Shown here one piece after another: positions 35,901 through 48,000 of a DNA stretch of 64,000 bases. Source of the stretch: Tribonema minus (taxonomy: Eukaryota > Sar > Xanthophyceae > Tribonematales > Tribonemataceae); the NCBI GenBank assembly GCA_017506865.1, contig JAFCMP010000085.1, forward strand, positions 186,001 to 250,000, written 5' to 3'. The notes beneath the pieces were generated by a model. It made no database searches, had not been told where the DNA came from, and saw nothing but the letters and a program-made list of their open reading frames with translations. Made by a program: the position numbers and the translations under genes. Each line of letters opens with the position of its first letter. The first letter of the stretch is position 1.

Positions 35901-38900
35901 GAGAACAGAGAACAAAAGCACAAGATTCACAGTTACTTCAAGCAATGCCCTTGAAGCACGTCATATGCACCAGCGCCTGCGCCGCGCGCGCCCGCTGGTC
36001 CTCTATGGCGGTCTTCCGAGAAACGAGACAAAAACTAAAGTTCACGGCTACTCAAACTTCAAGTTTGAAGTATGCAGTGCCACCCACGCCTGCGCCTCAC
36101 GCGCGCGCTGTTCCTCTATGGCCGCCTTCCAAATGAGAGAGAAAGTTCAAGTTTGTGGCTACTTGAAGTTGAAGTACGCAGCGCTCATCAGCGCCTGCGC
36201 CTCGTGCGCGTGCTGCGCCTCTGTGGCCACCTTTCGAGAGTGAGGAAAAAAAAATGAAGTTTATGGCTACTTGAGTATCACTCTTGCAGCACAGAGTGCG
36301 CACCAGCGCCGCTGCTCCTCTATGGCGGCCTTCAGAGAGTACAAGACAAAAATTTCAAGTTCACATTCACTTGAAGTTTACACTCACCAGCGCTGCGCCT
36401 CGCGCGCCCTTTGCTGCACAATGGCAGCCTTCCGCTAATAAGAGACAAAAGTTCACGGCTACTTGATGTTCAATCTTGAAGTGCGCCGTACTCACCAGTG
36501 CCTGCGCCTTGCGCGCGCGCTTCTCCTATATCGCCGCCTTCCGCTCACAAGGAACAAAGCTTCAAATTCATGGGCTACGACAACTTCAAAGTCGAAGTGC
36601 GCAGTGCTCACCAGCGCCTGCGCCTCGCGCACGCGCTGCTCCTCGATGGCGGCCTTTCGCCGCTTCGCGCGCTCGTCGAAGCCGAGCCGGAAGAACGTCT
36701 TGGTGAACTCGACGCAGTTCACGGTGCCGTCGCCGCTGACGTTGAAGTGGCGCATCAGCGCTCCGAGCTCGCGCGGCGACGGCCGCAGCCGGAACACGCG
36801 CGTCAGCTGCTCAGCGGGGCCAGCGAGGGCACGGACATTGTATTAGGGATGACATTTGAGGTTTGGGGTTGCAGTTGCACCTGGTATGCGATTTTTACGC
36901 TATCGCCGCCACTCCCCCCAAGGCTGAGTGCACACGTCACTCAGCGCCACACGCACCGTCCGGGCTTCGAAGCGCCCTCGCCCAGCGCGAACATGTATGC
37001 ACTTGCTGACGTAGGATGCGCACATTGCGAGAGCGGCGCAGGGCCTTCAAACTGCACCTCGCCCTCGAACGTGGCGCGGCCGCGCGCTCATTTCGCGCGC
37101 CCCAAGCAACTGCTTCGAAGTACAAGGAGTGCACTGCCTTCAAAGTACGCGGCACGCGTACCTAGTGAGAGCAGGGCAGCGCCGCTGAAAGAAACAACAA
37201 CCAGCCCCACCTGGTCCTTGAACACGTGCACCTCAATCAGCGCCATACCGACCACCTGAGCTTTGCTACGCCCTCTTTTCGCATGAATTACAACTACTTA
37301 CTAGATTCGGATGGAAGCAATGCGAGGGCAGGGCAACGCCGCCGAGCCGCAGCGCCGCCGAACAAAACAAAAAGAACAAGGCGCACCTGGTTCTTGAACA
37401 CGTGCGGCTGCATGCTCGTTTTGCGCCCTAAGCAATTACAAGGCACGCACTACCCTCAAAGTGCACGACGTGCGTACCATGCGAGAGCAGGGCAGCGCCG
37501 CCGGAAAAAAAGAAGAAGAAGACGCCGCACCTGGTCCTTGAACACGTGCGGCTGCATGCTCTCGCCGCCGAACCCCTCGAGGCTGAGCGCGCTGGGCGAC
37601 GAGGGGTCATACATGGCGGCGACCGCGCGCAGCTTGGCAAGCCCTGACGCCACGTCTGCGTCTGTGAAGGTGAAGTCCACCTGTGCCACATTGCAAGAGT
37701 TGTAGTGTTGTGATCTGTCAGTGCTCAGTGAGTTAGGCGCGTGCAGTCAGGCCGGACGCCTGAAACACGTCCGTCAAGGTGAACTTCAACCTATGCCGCA
37801 GTCAACCAGTAAATGTTCGTACTTCAAGTGGTATATAGGTGCTCAGCGAGTTGAGGTGTGCGATGAGGCTGGGTACCACGTCTGCGTCCGCAAGGCGTCG
37901 TCCACCTGCGGCACGCCTTGATTCGTATGACGACAGTGCTTAGTCAATTGCCTCGTGTTCCGCTCTGCCACCAGTGACCGTGCCTAGTGCATACTAACGT
38001 TACGATGTACACGGTTGTACACACCGTATGGCATCTGACACACAGGAGGTACTGCTGCGACCTTTTCCGAGAGCTACACAGAAGTGACCCTAAAGGTATA
38101 TCTTGCCACTTGCACGCAGCCGGTTTGTAGCAGCGGGCAAACCACAAGTAGTGTGCGAACCGGTGTCAGGGCGTGTACCGGTAGCAGCTCGCATACCAGT
38201 CAACGCACGCATGCCAGCATCAGCGGACGTAAAATGGCATCGCTGCGCAAACAGCTATCAAACTCAGTGCGCTCACCGGGTATCAGCGTGCATACCAGTA
38301 ACGACGGCGCGCGCACATGCCGTATCAGCGCGCACAACGGTAGATTCAGCGCGTATATCAGGTACCAGCGCGCATACCGGTACGCAAACCAGCGCGCATC
38401 CATCCACGCCTTGAGCTCATTCCTCCGGGCCTGTGCCTCGAGACATCAGCGCTCATCCTGGTTGGCATCAGCATGCATACTTCAAAATAAGCATACTTCA
38501 AGTATGCTTCAAAGTACCTTGAGCTCGTTCCTGCGAGCCTGCGCCTCGAGCCACGCCGTGCGCTCGGCGTCCGCCGCCTCCCGCTGCCGCTGCTCCGCGG
38601 CGCGCTTCTCCTGCAGGCGCCGGGCCCTCTCGCTGCGGCGGCAGTGCAGCGCGCAGCAGCAAAGAGTCAGAGCTGGACCAGGTACAGTCAGTTTTTTTGC
38701 CCCTCGAGCAAAAACAAATAAAAGTACAGTGAGGGATTGGCCATGTTATGAGACGTCCTCTTGGGACAAAGCGAGCAGAACACATCGATGATGCTCAGCG
38801 GTTCATGAATGCACGATGCGTGCCCTGCGGCGTGCTTCTCTTGCAGGCACCGGGCCCTCTCGCTGCGGTCGTTCAGCATGCGAATACAGCTATTCAACGT

Positions 38901-41900
38901 TGGTACGGAGGAAGGTGGCTGCAAGTCGAGCCGTATTGATGCCCAGCAATCACAGGCGCTCTCGCTGCGGCGGCGATATGATGGGTCTTCTGCAGGCGAA
39001 GCGAGAGGACACATTGGTGATGCTCAGCGGTTCATGAGTTTATGATGCCTCGCTGCAACCGATCAGCAGCGCGGCGAAGGCAAGGAAAGCGTGGCACAGT
39101 GAGTGGCGGCTGTGATGTGAGCTCAGGTGTCGTACGGGAGTAGCAAGCAGACCACGGCAATTTTCCGCAGTTTTGAAGTCACGAAGCTACGCCCCCACCA
39201 ATACCACGCCATGACAAAATGTGAGCAGAGGCCCCAGCGCAGTCTGCGGCGTCAGTGCGGTCCCCTGTCGTAGCGCTGCGTGAGCGCCGCGAGCTCTGAC
39301 ATTGTGGACTGCACTTCTGTCAACTTCAACTTCACTTAACCTCTCCGCCTCACAGCAACCCAATAGCCAACACATAAAACGAGCATGAGCTCACCGCAAC
39401 CTGGTCTTTGAAGAACGTGAGCAGAAAGTTCAACGTGGCAGTGTCCCACGGTGCCGTCGCCGTTCCTGTTGGACCACTGCACAAGCGCTGCGACCTCCGC
39501 CGCTGTCACCGTTACTTTCAGGTACTTCAGCTTCAATACACCCCTGCCGCGCTCGCGGACTTCTTCGACAAAGAAGGGCAACGCGCATGCGCAAACTCAC
39601 CGAAACCACGTCTTGAATAGGCGAGCAAAATCGTGTGTGGCAGTGTCCACCGTGCCGTCGCCGTCTCTTGTGGAAGCGCTGTACGAGTTCCGCGAGCTCT
39701 GTCACTGTCGCTACACTCCCACAAACTTCAACTTCAACAGCCCCCCCCCCCCCCCGACTCATCGCGGAAACCCAGTCTTCTTCTCAATGCAAAACGCGAG
39801 TGGAGACTCACCGGAACCCAGTCTTGAAGAACGTGAGCAGAAACATGGCGGTATCCACCGTGCCGTCGCCAGCTTTGTCGAAGTGTTGCATGAGCGCCGC
39901 GAGCTCCGTTACTGTCACTTCACCCTGACAAACTTCAACTTCAACAAGCCCTCCCCGCGCTCATCAATACCCAGTATTTTGAACACAAAGCACAAGCACA
40001 AACTCACCGGAACCCGGTCTTAAAAAAGGTGAGCAGAAATGTGGCGGTATCCACCGTGCCGTCGCCAGCTTTATCGAAGTGTTGCATGAGTGCCGCGAGC
40101 TCTGGTGGCGTCAGCCCGGTCTTGAAGAACGTGAGCAGAAACATGGCGGTATCCACCGTGCCGTCGCCAGCTTTGTCGAAGTGTTGCATGAGCGCCGCGA
40201 GCTCCGTTACTGTCACTTCACCCTGACAAACTTCAACTTCAACAAGCCCTCCCCGCGCTCATCAATACCCAGTATTCTGAACACAAAGCACAAGCACAAA
40301 CTCACCGGAACCCGGTCTTAAAAAAGGTGAGCAGAAATGTGGCGGTATCCACCGTGCCGTCGCCAGCTTTATCGAAGTGTTGCATGAGCGCCGCTAGCTC
40401 TGGCGGCGTCAGGCGTATCCTGAAGGTGCGCCGCAGCTGCTCGCAGAACACGGGCGCCGTCATCTTGGCGCCCTCGAATGCGTCCAGACCCACCGCCGCC
40501 GGGTGCGACTTGTCGTATCTGGCAGTTTGAAATGTGCAAAGAAGGGGTGAACAATGTTATTTGGCTGCCACTTGTGGTTGGTTTTAAAAAAAATATGCCA
40601 TATTTGCGCCCTCACTTAAGGTCAATCCCACCGCCGCCGGTTGCACGGTTGTTGTGTCGTCAAAAAGTGCGAAGCGCGTCAATGCAATCTACTCATGCTT
40701 GGGACAATACGCTCTGTGCAGCCCATGCTCTGCAGTGGGGTGTCCGGCGCCATCGCTGTTGAATGCGGCTTTCATACGTACTGTCAAATGTCACAGGGAA
40801 ACATGTGGTACAATTGACATACTTCAAGCTGAAGGACTGCGGTTCGAAGTGGGGGGCCCGCTGCTCTCCGCGATAGGATGGGTGCCAGGCTAGCGGCAAG
40901 GTGGCATCTAATCTTGACACTCGCCGGTCACCCCCCCCTCAGTGCTCAATCAAGAGAGCGTGCGCAGCCAACGTGCTCTGGCTCGAGGTTCAGCAGAAGT
41001 GCTGACACAGACCGTGGGTGCACGCGACAGGCGCAGTCCCTGCTGCGCGTCAATTTCAATTTGACCCTCTCCTGCCCCGACCCGCCCGGGGTAGAACTCA
41101 CTGTCAGCCTAGGCGTTCCCCCGGCAAAAGGCCCGCCACTGTTACGCTGCGTGTGCATTCCTTGCGGACCTTTTGGCAGCCTCGTGCGAGCTCACCGAGC
41201 GAGGCCTCCAGCACCTCTGGCGCGCAGTGTCGCGCAGACGGCTTTCTCTGTCCTCTGACCTACCTCAAATCTCGCTCTACGCATGTTGAACCAGGCACAG
41301 TTGGGCCACACCCGCCCTACCAGTAGAGCAACATCAGCGGCCTTGAATGCGCAAGAGCTTAGCTAGTGCGCTGTCCGGGTTCTACTGCATGTACTGCATG
41401 CGTGGCCATCTTGTGCGCCCTCTGACCGACCCCTATCTCCCCCTCGCCAACGCACAGCTTGACCCCCCCCTCAACCCCTCTGAATTCGTCAGTATGTTAT
41501 GTATAGCACGCCTGACATCGGCCTCCGTTGGCATAGCCAGCGCACCCCCCAGGTCCTCCGGTGCGTGCGGCACGTGTAGCCCCCTCTCTGCCGTCTATAC
41601 TCGACACACACATTGCATCATTTGTGCTGCTGGTGAGTCAACTTCAACTTCTACAACGCGGAAGTGACACGTCGAGACTAAAACAAATAGCGCTGAACTT
41701 CGACATGTGAGCAGATGTGTAGATGCATTGTACGCCGGATCTGACAGCGGCCTTCGTGAGATTAGTCAGCGCGCTCTCCACGTCCACCGGCACGTACGGC
41801 ACTCACAGTCCCCCCAGAAAAGAACGTTACTGCTGGTGAGTAAACTTGAACTTCTACAAGGGGCGCGCACCTGACGGCGGCCTCCATGAGCTTAGCCAGC

Positions 41901-44621
41901 GCGCTCTCCACGTCCTCCGAGGTGCATACATGTCACATGCCACCCCCTCTCCGCCATCTATACTTGACACACACTGTGAAACCATGTACTTGAAGTATAA
42001 CATTGCTGCTGGTGAGTCAACTTCAACTGTATCATCGGGACACGAACCTGACGGCGGCCTCCATGAGCTTGGCCAGCGCGCTCTTGAGGTCCTCCGGCGT
42101 AGGGTTAGGGTTAGGATTAGGTTAGGGTTAGGGTTAGGGTTAGGGTTAGGGTTAAGGCTAAGTGTACGGCACGCGCAGCCCCCTCCCCGTCTCTCATTCT
42201 CAGAACACATCGAGACTCAGCACATGAGTACGTCAACAAGTGTGCAAAAGGGCTATATATACACTGCACCTGACAGCCGCTTCCATGAGCTTAGCCAGCG
42301 CGCTGTCCATGTCCTCCGGCGCATACGGCACGCGCAGCCCGCTCTCCGCCTCCCATCCTCAAAACATATTGAGACTCTTCAAAGTATCCCCATAACATCT
42401 TGAGACTCAGCAAATTGCTCACATCAGCATGTGAAATGTGCAAAAGTGCTCGCTATATACTGCACCTGACGGCCGCTTCCATGAGCTTAGCCAGCGCGCT
42501 GTCCATGTCCTCCGGCGCATACGGCACGCGCAGCCCCCGCTCCGCCTCCGCGGCGGCGCGCTCCTCCTCACGCGCGCGCTGCGCCTCCAGCTCGTCGCGG
42601 CGCGCGCGGTCGCGATGCAGCTGCTCCCTGAGCATCACCAGCGCACGGATTTGCAACGCAATCAAGCGCAGAGATGGTGAGCACCCAGATTCACAACTGC
42701 ACCTTGAAGTAATTGCCCGAGGCGCATGGATGCGCTGCGCCTCCAGCGCGTCGCGGCACGCGCGGTCGCGGTGCAGCTGCTCCCTGAGCGTCACAGCGCG
42801 CACGGAGATTTGGAGAGTAAACTTCAAGGCACAGCTGTTCATCACCGCACTGCAGCTGCTCCCTGAGAAATCACCAGCGCAATGATGTACAGTGCGACCA
42901 CGCGCAGAGCTGTTGAGCACCCAGATCGCCATGCACGGAGGGTCAACTGCAACTTGAAGTCAGACCCTATGTCGCCGGGTCTTTAGAAGCGCCAAGCGGG
43001 GTGCTCATTCTAGAACGCCGCATTTACTTCGCGCTCGCGTCGGAGTGCTGCACTGCACACAGGAGCGCCATAACCTCACCTGCGGCGATGCAATCTCCTC
43101 AACGAGAGTCAGGGTGAGGGTAGAGTGAGGGTTAGGGTTAGGCGGTGGCACGCGATGCACTTGGCAGGACTCCAAGCCACAAACATGCACCGACCGCAAG
43201 GAATACTCGAAGCACGCCCGATCTGCAACAGAGCATCAGAGCAGCGCACAGCACCTTCGCAACCGCAGAAGCGGCCATGAAAAGAAAGTCGTCATCAGCG
43301 GCGCCAGCCCCATCAATATGAGCAGCATCGTCACCTGTTCTTCCGCTCCCGCTCGGCGTGCCCCAGCTGCAGGAAGTGCAGCAGGAACACGGAACCGTCC
43401 AGTGCCGCCTCATCACTGTCGTTGTCGTGCGCTGCCACGGCCGCAGCGCTCAACTGCAAGGGGGTAGCGCTCAGCTCCGGCGGGGGGGCGAGCGCAAGGG
43501 GGCCGTTCTTGTGTGGCAGCACCGCGGCGCTGCTGCCGCCGGCCCTGCGCAGCTCGCCCCTGAAGATGAAGTGCAAGAGGTGAAATGTGACAAGCAATGG
43601 AGTGAGGCAAGCAGCGCATGCTGAGTGTTTTTGTGTGTCGGTGTTTCTCGGGTGAATCTGATATTTGCGGCGGGCGGCGCCCCGTGGCACTGCTCAGCGA
43701 CAGTCTTGCCTCGTACCGCAAGCCAGGTGCAGCAGTGCACGCCGCGCAGTCATGTTGACAGTTGTTTGAAGTGCTGCCACAGATGGCGCGTGACAAGGCA
43801 TCGCCCCGCACCAATGAGACATGCCGGACCATGTATGCCATTGATGAAGGCCACTTCGTCTTTCTTCGATTGTGAACTGCAAGGGTTGCAGCAGCCTCTT
43901 GACAGGGCTCTTATCTTCGCCACCACGGACGGTCACAACATGGGTACCAGCAGGAAAAATCGATTTGATGTTTGCTCAGATTGCAGCTGCCTTCTGAACA
44001 CCTTCACAACAAGCGCACTGTCCTTACCAGGTCCATGCTTGTGGGAGTGTTGAAACATGTTGCTGCCTGCAAACATGACTGGCGTGAGCATGCTCTGATG
44101 CCATGACCTCAGACAGCATCACTTCAAAAGATACAACTCTCAGACCATGCAGGACGTCAAGCATGGGGTGGATCACATTTTGTTGGCGTGGCATGCGCCA
44201 GATATGGCCACATCTACAAAATGCACTTTGGCGTCATGATGAATGCACATGGTTGTATGCATCTTGCCTGCTGTACTGATCATGAACTCCGCCAAAAACC
44301 TGCAGGATTCACATTCTTCGGTTCCATCTGCACTCACTTGGCAGAGAAGAAGGTGAAGACGGCATCAAGCTCATCCGCGCTGAGTTTGACACAGAACAGC
44401 CTCCACAGCATGCTCCTGAGCTCCGCTCGGCGGAGCCTGCTGCCAGCAAAGCCCTCCCGGAACACTCCATCCCTCCCAGGATCATACGCCAGCGACGCTC
44501 TCTGCAGCTTCTTCAACGCTCGTTGCAGTGGTGGAAGCTGTTTCTCAGAGTCATGGTGCGCACCACTGTTGTGGTGCTCAGGCTTCCTGCCGTACTCGCC
44601 ATCAGGCAGACCGTCGGCCAT
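26958..44621 (-). CDS. Multi-EF-hand/coiled-coil plus leucine-rich-repeat protein, 17 exons
   Basis: Exons: 44621-44338, 43559-43335, 42627-42466, 40518-40306, 38632-38518, 37680-37531, 36806-36612, 35662-35544, 34836-34755, 33495-33296, 32629-32519, 32099-31898, 30771-30520, 30149-29982, 29052-28888, 27781-27484, 27193-26958. Phases agree and encode 1058 residues from ATG at 44621. Five repeat units each read: helix with LxKLxxAA, YDxxxPxxxxLxxF, a helix, LxxLMxHF, a calcium loop, then FFKTGF and an Arg/Glu-rich helix. Loops: unit 1 degenerate with an insert; unit 2 at 273-284 (DKAGDGTVDTAT, lacking Glu12); unit 3 at 405-416 (starts with Asn); unit 4 at 537-548 (DKDGDGSVDCAE, canonical); unit 5 at 668-679 (DLDRSGTVEIPE, canonical). 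A basic linker leads to leucine-rich repeats (about 786-980) with LxxLxxLxLxxNxL spacing, then an alanine-rich tail. No signal peptide or TM, so probably a cytosolic or ciliary calcium-responsive scaffold (inference). The last splice skips an in-frame TAG just after 27484. Confidence 0.85.
31085..31115 (-). repeat. Exon-start copy upstream of LRR/EF-hand exon 30771
   Basis: The plus-strand bases here repeat the first ~28 coding bases of exon 30771-30520 (IGMTAKAML) with a GCACAG-like acceptor. A second, shorter copy lies at about 30925-30955. Confidence 0.7.
31500..31556. repeat. Interstitial telomere-type repeat (CCCTAA)
   Basis: A CCTAACCC-type array in the LRR/EF-hand intron before exon 30771. 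A similar array lies at 33126-33195, next to the exon ending at 33296. Confidence 0.85.
33600..34090 (-). repeat. Exon-start copies of the canonical EF-hand exon
   Basis: Copies of the start of exon 33495-33296 (LKRVFNIVLTRPELGALMRH) at about 33603-33672 and 33770-33833, and more decayed at 34020-34100. The first is nearly identical to the exon. They lie upstream of the true acceptor at 33496. Confidence 0.8.
35960..36560 (-). repeat. Array of exon-end copies (RKAAIEEQRVREAQAL junction)
   Basis: Six copies of the end of exon 36806-36612 with a GTGAG-like donor, at about 35968-36017, 36083-36135, 36185-36242, 36295-36335, 36385-36435 and 36493-36545. The true junction is at 36612. The intervening intron repeats (about 100 bases) each contain ACTTGAAGT/ACTTCAAG motifs. 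Confidence 0.85.
39440..40305 (-). repeat. Array of EF-hand exon-end copies with a 298-bp recent tandem duplication
   Basis: Copies of the end of exon 40518-40306 (DKAGDGTVDTATFLLTFFKT) lie at about 40120-40205, 40020-40100, 39823-39910, 39605-39700 and 39405-39490. A 298-base unit starting at 39823 repeats from 40121 almost without change. Copies nearer the true exon are cleaner. Confidence 0.9.
41160..42345 (-). repeat. Array of exon-end copies (SALAKLMEAAVR junction)
   Basis: Partial copies of the end of exon 42627-42466, at about 42265-42345, 42040-42100, 41865-41925, 41735-41800 and more weakly at 41505-41565. The copy at 42040-42100 is broken by TTAGGG repeats that begin within the copied exon text. 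Confidence 0.8.
42100..42158. repeat. Interstitial telomere-type repeat (TTAGGG) inserted at an exon-edge copy
   Basis: About nine near-perfect TTAGGG units start where the copied exon text at 42040-42100 stops. They are in the opposite orientation to most other arrays in this gene. Confidence 0.9.
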
Positions 44622-45097
44622 TTCTACTTGCTCCTCTGCTTACGCCACGTTGGTGACATGGAACGAGCACAGCAACACAATCAACATCAACCTCGCCGAC
44701 GCACGTGGCATACGGAGCTATACGTGTGCGCGGCACACAGGCACCGCGTCTTCATCACGTCTAGAGAGTGAACGTTTCAGATTTTGTAACGCCTGAACAG
44801 CTACAAATTTAAACTGGCGACGATCTCTGCTCGCACATCTCGGCTTCTGCAGTTGTTGTGCTGTGCTGCTGACACAGGAACGGCACTGGCAACGTCAGGC
44901 TGTACTTCAGTGTTCCAGTCTTGTACACGCTAGACCGGCATCACCGTGCACGACAGCAGGGCGTCTCACCCAAAGCAACCGACCTAGCTACAGTGGCTCC
45001 ATTCTGCTATCTGGCATGGCGTGCTAGTGGGATCGCTTTCAGACTTGCAGTGCTGTGGGTTTACTGGCATTTATTTTTGAAAGGACTGGCGGCAACC
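44622..45097. promoter_or_regulatory. Shared divergent promoter region of the LRR/EF-hand and MHYT genes
   Basis: Only 476 bases separate the two start codons (44621 minus, 45098 plus), so both 5' UTRs and promoters must lie here or overlap. The region is less GC-rich than the exons. It lacks exon-edge copies, CAG arrays and telomeric repeats. No core promoter motif could be assigned with confidence. Confidence 0.45.
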
Positions 45098-48000
45098 ATG
45101 TCGGCGCAGGAGCAGCTGCTGCTGGAGAACTGGAATGGCTTCGTCATTTTCATCTCATTCGTGGTGAGTGGTGCAGACAGCGTGCAGCTCAACACACTGC
45201 ATGCCTCATAAAAATTCCTGTTCCTGTGGCGACGCAGACGTGAAGCTGATGCTGCGGGTGTCCTGTTGTATGTGTTGGTGCGCAGGTGTCTAGCATGGGA
45301 GCTTACAGCGGGGTGTCGGTGCTGGACCACCACCGATGGCGCGATGGTACCAAGGTGAGCTAAAGATGCTCGCTGTCACCAACACGTCAGCTCACGTCGG
45401 TCACCGCCCTTTAGTACCTGTGACTGCGGGTGAATAAAACAGCGCACGCTGAAAATCTGGCCCTATCATGTTGTCCCCTCGATAACTCCGACCCTCAGCG
45501 TTGTCCTAGCCCTAACCCTTTTCAAGACCGTGGTCTGGTGGACAAGATAGCGTACATCCTGCGGCGCCTCTCGACTAGTGCGTGTTCAGCCTCGCGTGCT
45601 ACCCGAGCCCTCTAGTGGTACTTGACCCTTACCCTAGCCCCAACACCAACCCTAATTCTGATTCTGGCCAGGTGGACAAGACGGCGTACATACTGCGGCG
45701 CCCGCTCGACTGGTGCGCGTTCAGCCTCGCATGCTACTCCAAGTGTTCCCAAAGCACTATACCTGATCCCACCTCTAACCCCAACCCCAACCCTTATTCT
45801 TATTCTGGCCAGGTGGACAAGACGGCGTGAATGCTGCGACGCCCGCTCGACTGGTGCGCGTTCAGCCTCGCGTGCTACCCCAAAAAGTCCTGTCCTTCAA
45901 GACCCAACACATCCTGTACTTCATAACCTAACCCCAAGCGCTTAATCCCTGCCTCTGATCCCTGGCCAGGTGGACAAGACGGCGTACATCCTGCGGCGCC
46001 CTCTCGACTGGTGCGCGTTCAGCCTCGCGTGCGGCGCCATCTGGTGCATGCACTTCCTCGGCATGTCGGCGCTGTCGCTCAACCTGCCCGGCACGACCGC
46101 GCACGTCACGATGGAGTACCGGCTGTGGATGACGATACTGTCGATACTCGTGTGCGTCGCGCTGCTGCGCGCGGGCATCGAGGTCGCGGTGAGGGACGTC
46201 TTCGCGGGGCCGGAGCGCGTCACGCGCCTCGCGCGCATCGTCAGCGAGCATGTGAGTACTGTTGAAGTTTAGGTGGAAGTCGAAATTGAAGGGTGCGTCG
46301 CGCTGCTGCGCGCGGGCATAGAGGTCGCGGTGCGGGACGTCTTCGCGGGGCCGGAGCGTGTCACGCGCCTCGCGCGCATCGTCAGCGAGCACGTGAGTCC
46401 TTAACTGAACTGTTGGATTTGAAGTTAAAGTTGAAGTTGAACTGTTTGTCGCATTTCTGCTTAGAGGTCGAGGGATATCTTAGCGGGGCCGGAGCACGTC
46501 ACGCGCCTCGCGCGCAACGTCAGCGAGCATGTGAGTGTCGATGTAGAGCTTGTTGAAGTTGAGATTGAAGTACGTCAATTGTGAACTGATTCCCTGTGCA
46601 GGATCTGCATTGCAGTGATGCATACTATGCAGTTTTAACCCTAAATTTAACCTTAACCGTAAGTTTACCCTAACCCCAACCCAGTCAAGCATACCATGCG
46701 GTCTACCAAATTAGAATGAATGAGTTCATGTTTTCGATTGCGAGAGTTGCAGTGCACGCGCAGTGCGATGACGTGTACCACAACACCTCGAGTTTGTAGC
46801 AAGTATCAAATCAGAGAGCGAGACCCTGTTCTCCTGATCAAGCACGCCTGTATGCACGTACATACATACCCATGATCATGCGTCCCTGCGCGCGCGTGCG
46901 CAGGTCGCCAAGCGCAACACCATCAAGGACATGCGCTCCGCGCACCACCGCCGCCGCATCGTGCGCATCGCGTACTTTGGCCAGCTGCAGCACCTCATTG
47001 GCGGCGCGGCGCTGACAGCCCTGGGCGTCGTCGTCATGCACTACATGGTGAGCGCTGCTGCTGCGCTTGGGGCAAGTTGAACTTGAAGTTGAAATTCATA
47101 TAACGTACGGGGTGAGAATGAGTCGAAGTTGAAGTCTGTATAATATACGCTCACGGCGCTGGGCGCCGTCGTCACGCACTACTCTGGGTCTGGAGAGCGT
47201 TGACAAAGGCCTTGTGTGGCCTGAACACAAGGGAACCGCAGCCGTGATCTGTGACGAGTGCGTGGGTTATCACGACATGTGCACCAGCACTGCATGCGCA
47301 TGCATGAACAGATTGTTGATGCACCGCGTGCGCACGTCGCCCGGCGCACTCTGCGCAGAGTACGAAGGCTGCGCGTGGCATGTCTGCTTTACAACCTGAC
47401 CTGAACTCTGACCCTAACCCTTACTCTTACTCTAACCCTAACCATCGCCGTGCCCCTGAGCTTCGACGCGTGCTGCAAAGGCGCTCGAGGCCACGACAGC
47501 TGCTCCTCTTCAGGGCAGAACTACGCTGCATCCAGAACTTACGCTAAGGTCTCCGTGCGCATTGTTCAAAGCGCGTCACGCAGGAACCTCAACCCTCATC
47601 CTTACTCGAACCCCAACCCTACCTGTAACCCTAAGCTGCGCCTCAGACACGCACTGCAAAGGCACCCGATGCCTCGACAGTCCCTCTCTGATGCTGCTTC
47701 CAGAACTGACGCGACTAAATGCGCGCGCTTCGTTCACTGCGTCCACAACTGATGACGCGACTTCAGCTTTCGTCAAGACTGACTCCGGGCGCTTCTTTAC
47801 AACGCGCGTCGCGCGCGCAGGGCATGGAGGCGATGACGGGCGCGTTCTTCATCGAGTGGAACTGGGGGTGGGTGGCGGGGTCGTGCGTGATCGCCTTTGT
47901 CGTCGCGCTCGCGGGCTTCTGGATCCTCTTCCGCCTGCTGCTGTGGAAGGCGAGCGTGACGTGGCTCAAGCCGGTGAGCGCCGCTGCTGCCGCTGCTGCT

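Noticed and set aside
39820..40220. Additional genuine EF-hand exons
   Set aside because: The copies lack the upstream half of the unit and an acceptor in phase, and they follow the true donor at 40306.
40840..40870. tRNA T-arm-like GGTTCGAAGT
   Set aside because: No matching acceptor stem, D-arm or anticodon arm could be folded around it.
46293..46392. A second real exon in the MHYT gene
   Set aside because: It duplicates the end of exon 3 almost exactly, and using it would repeat the same protein segment. It behaves like the other decoy copies.
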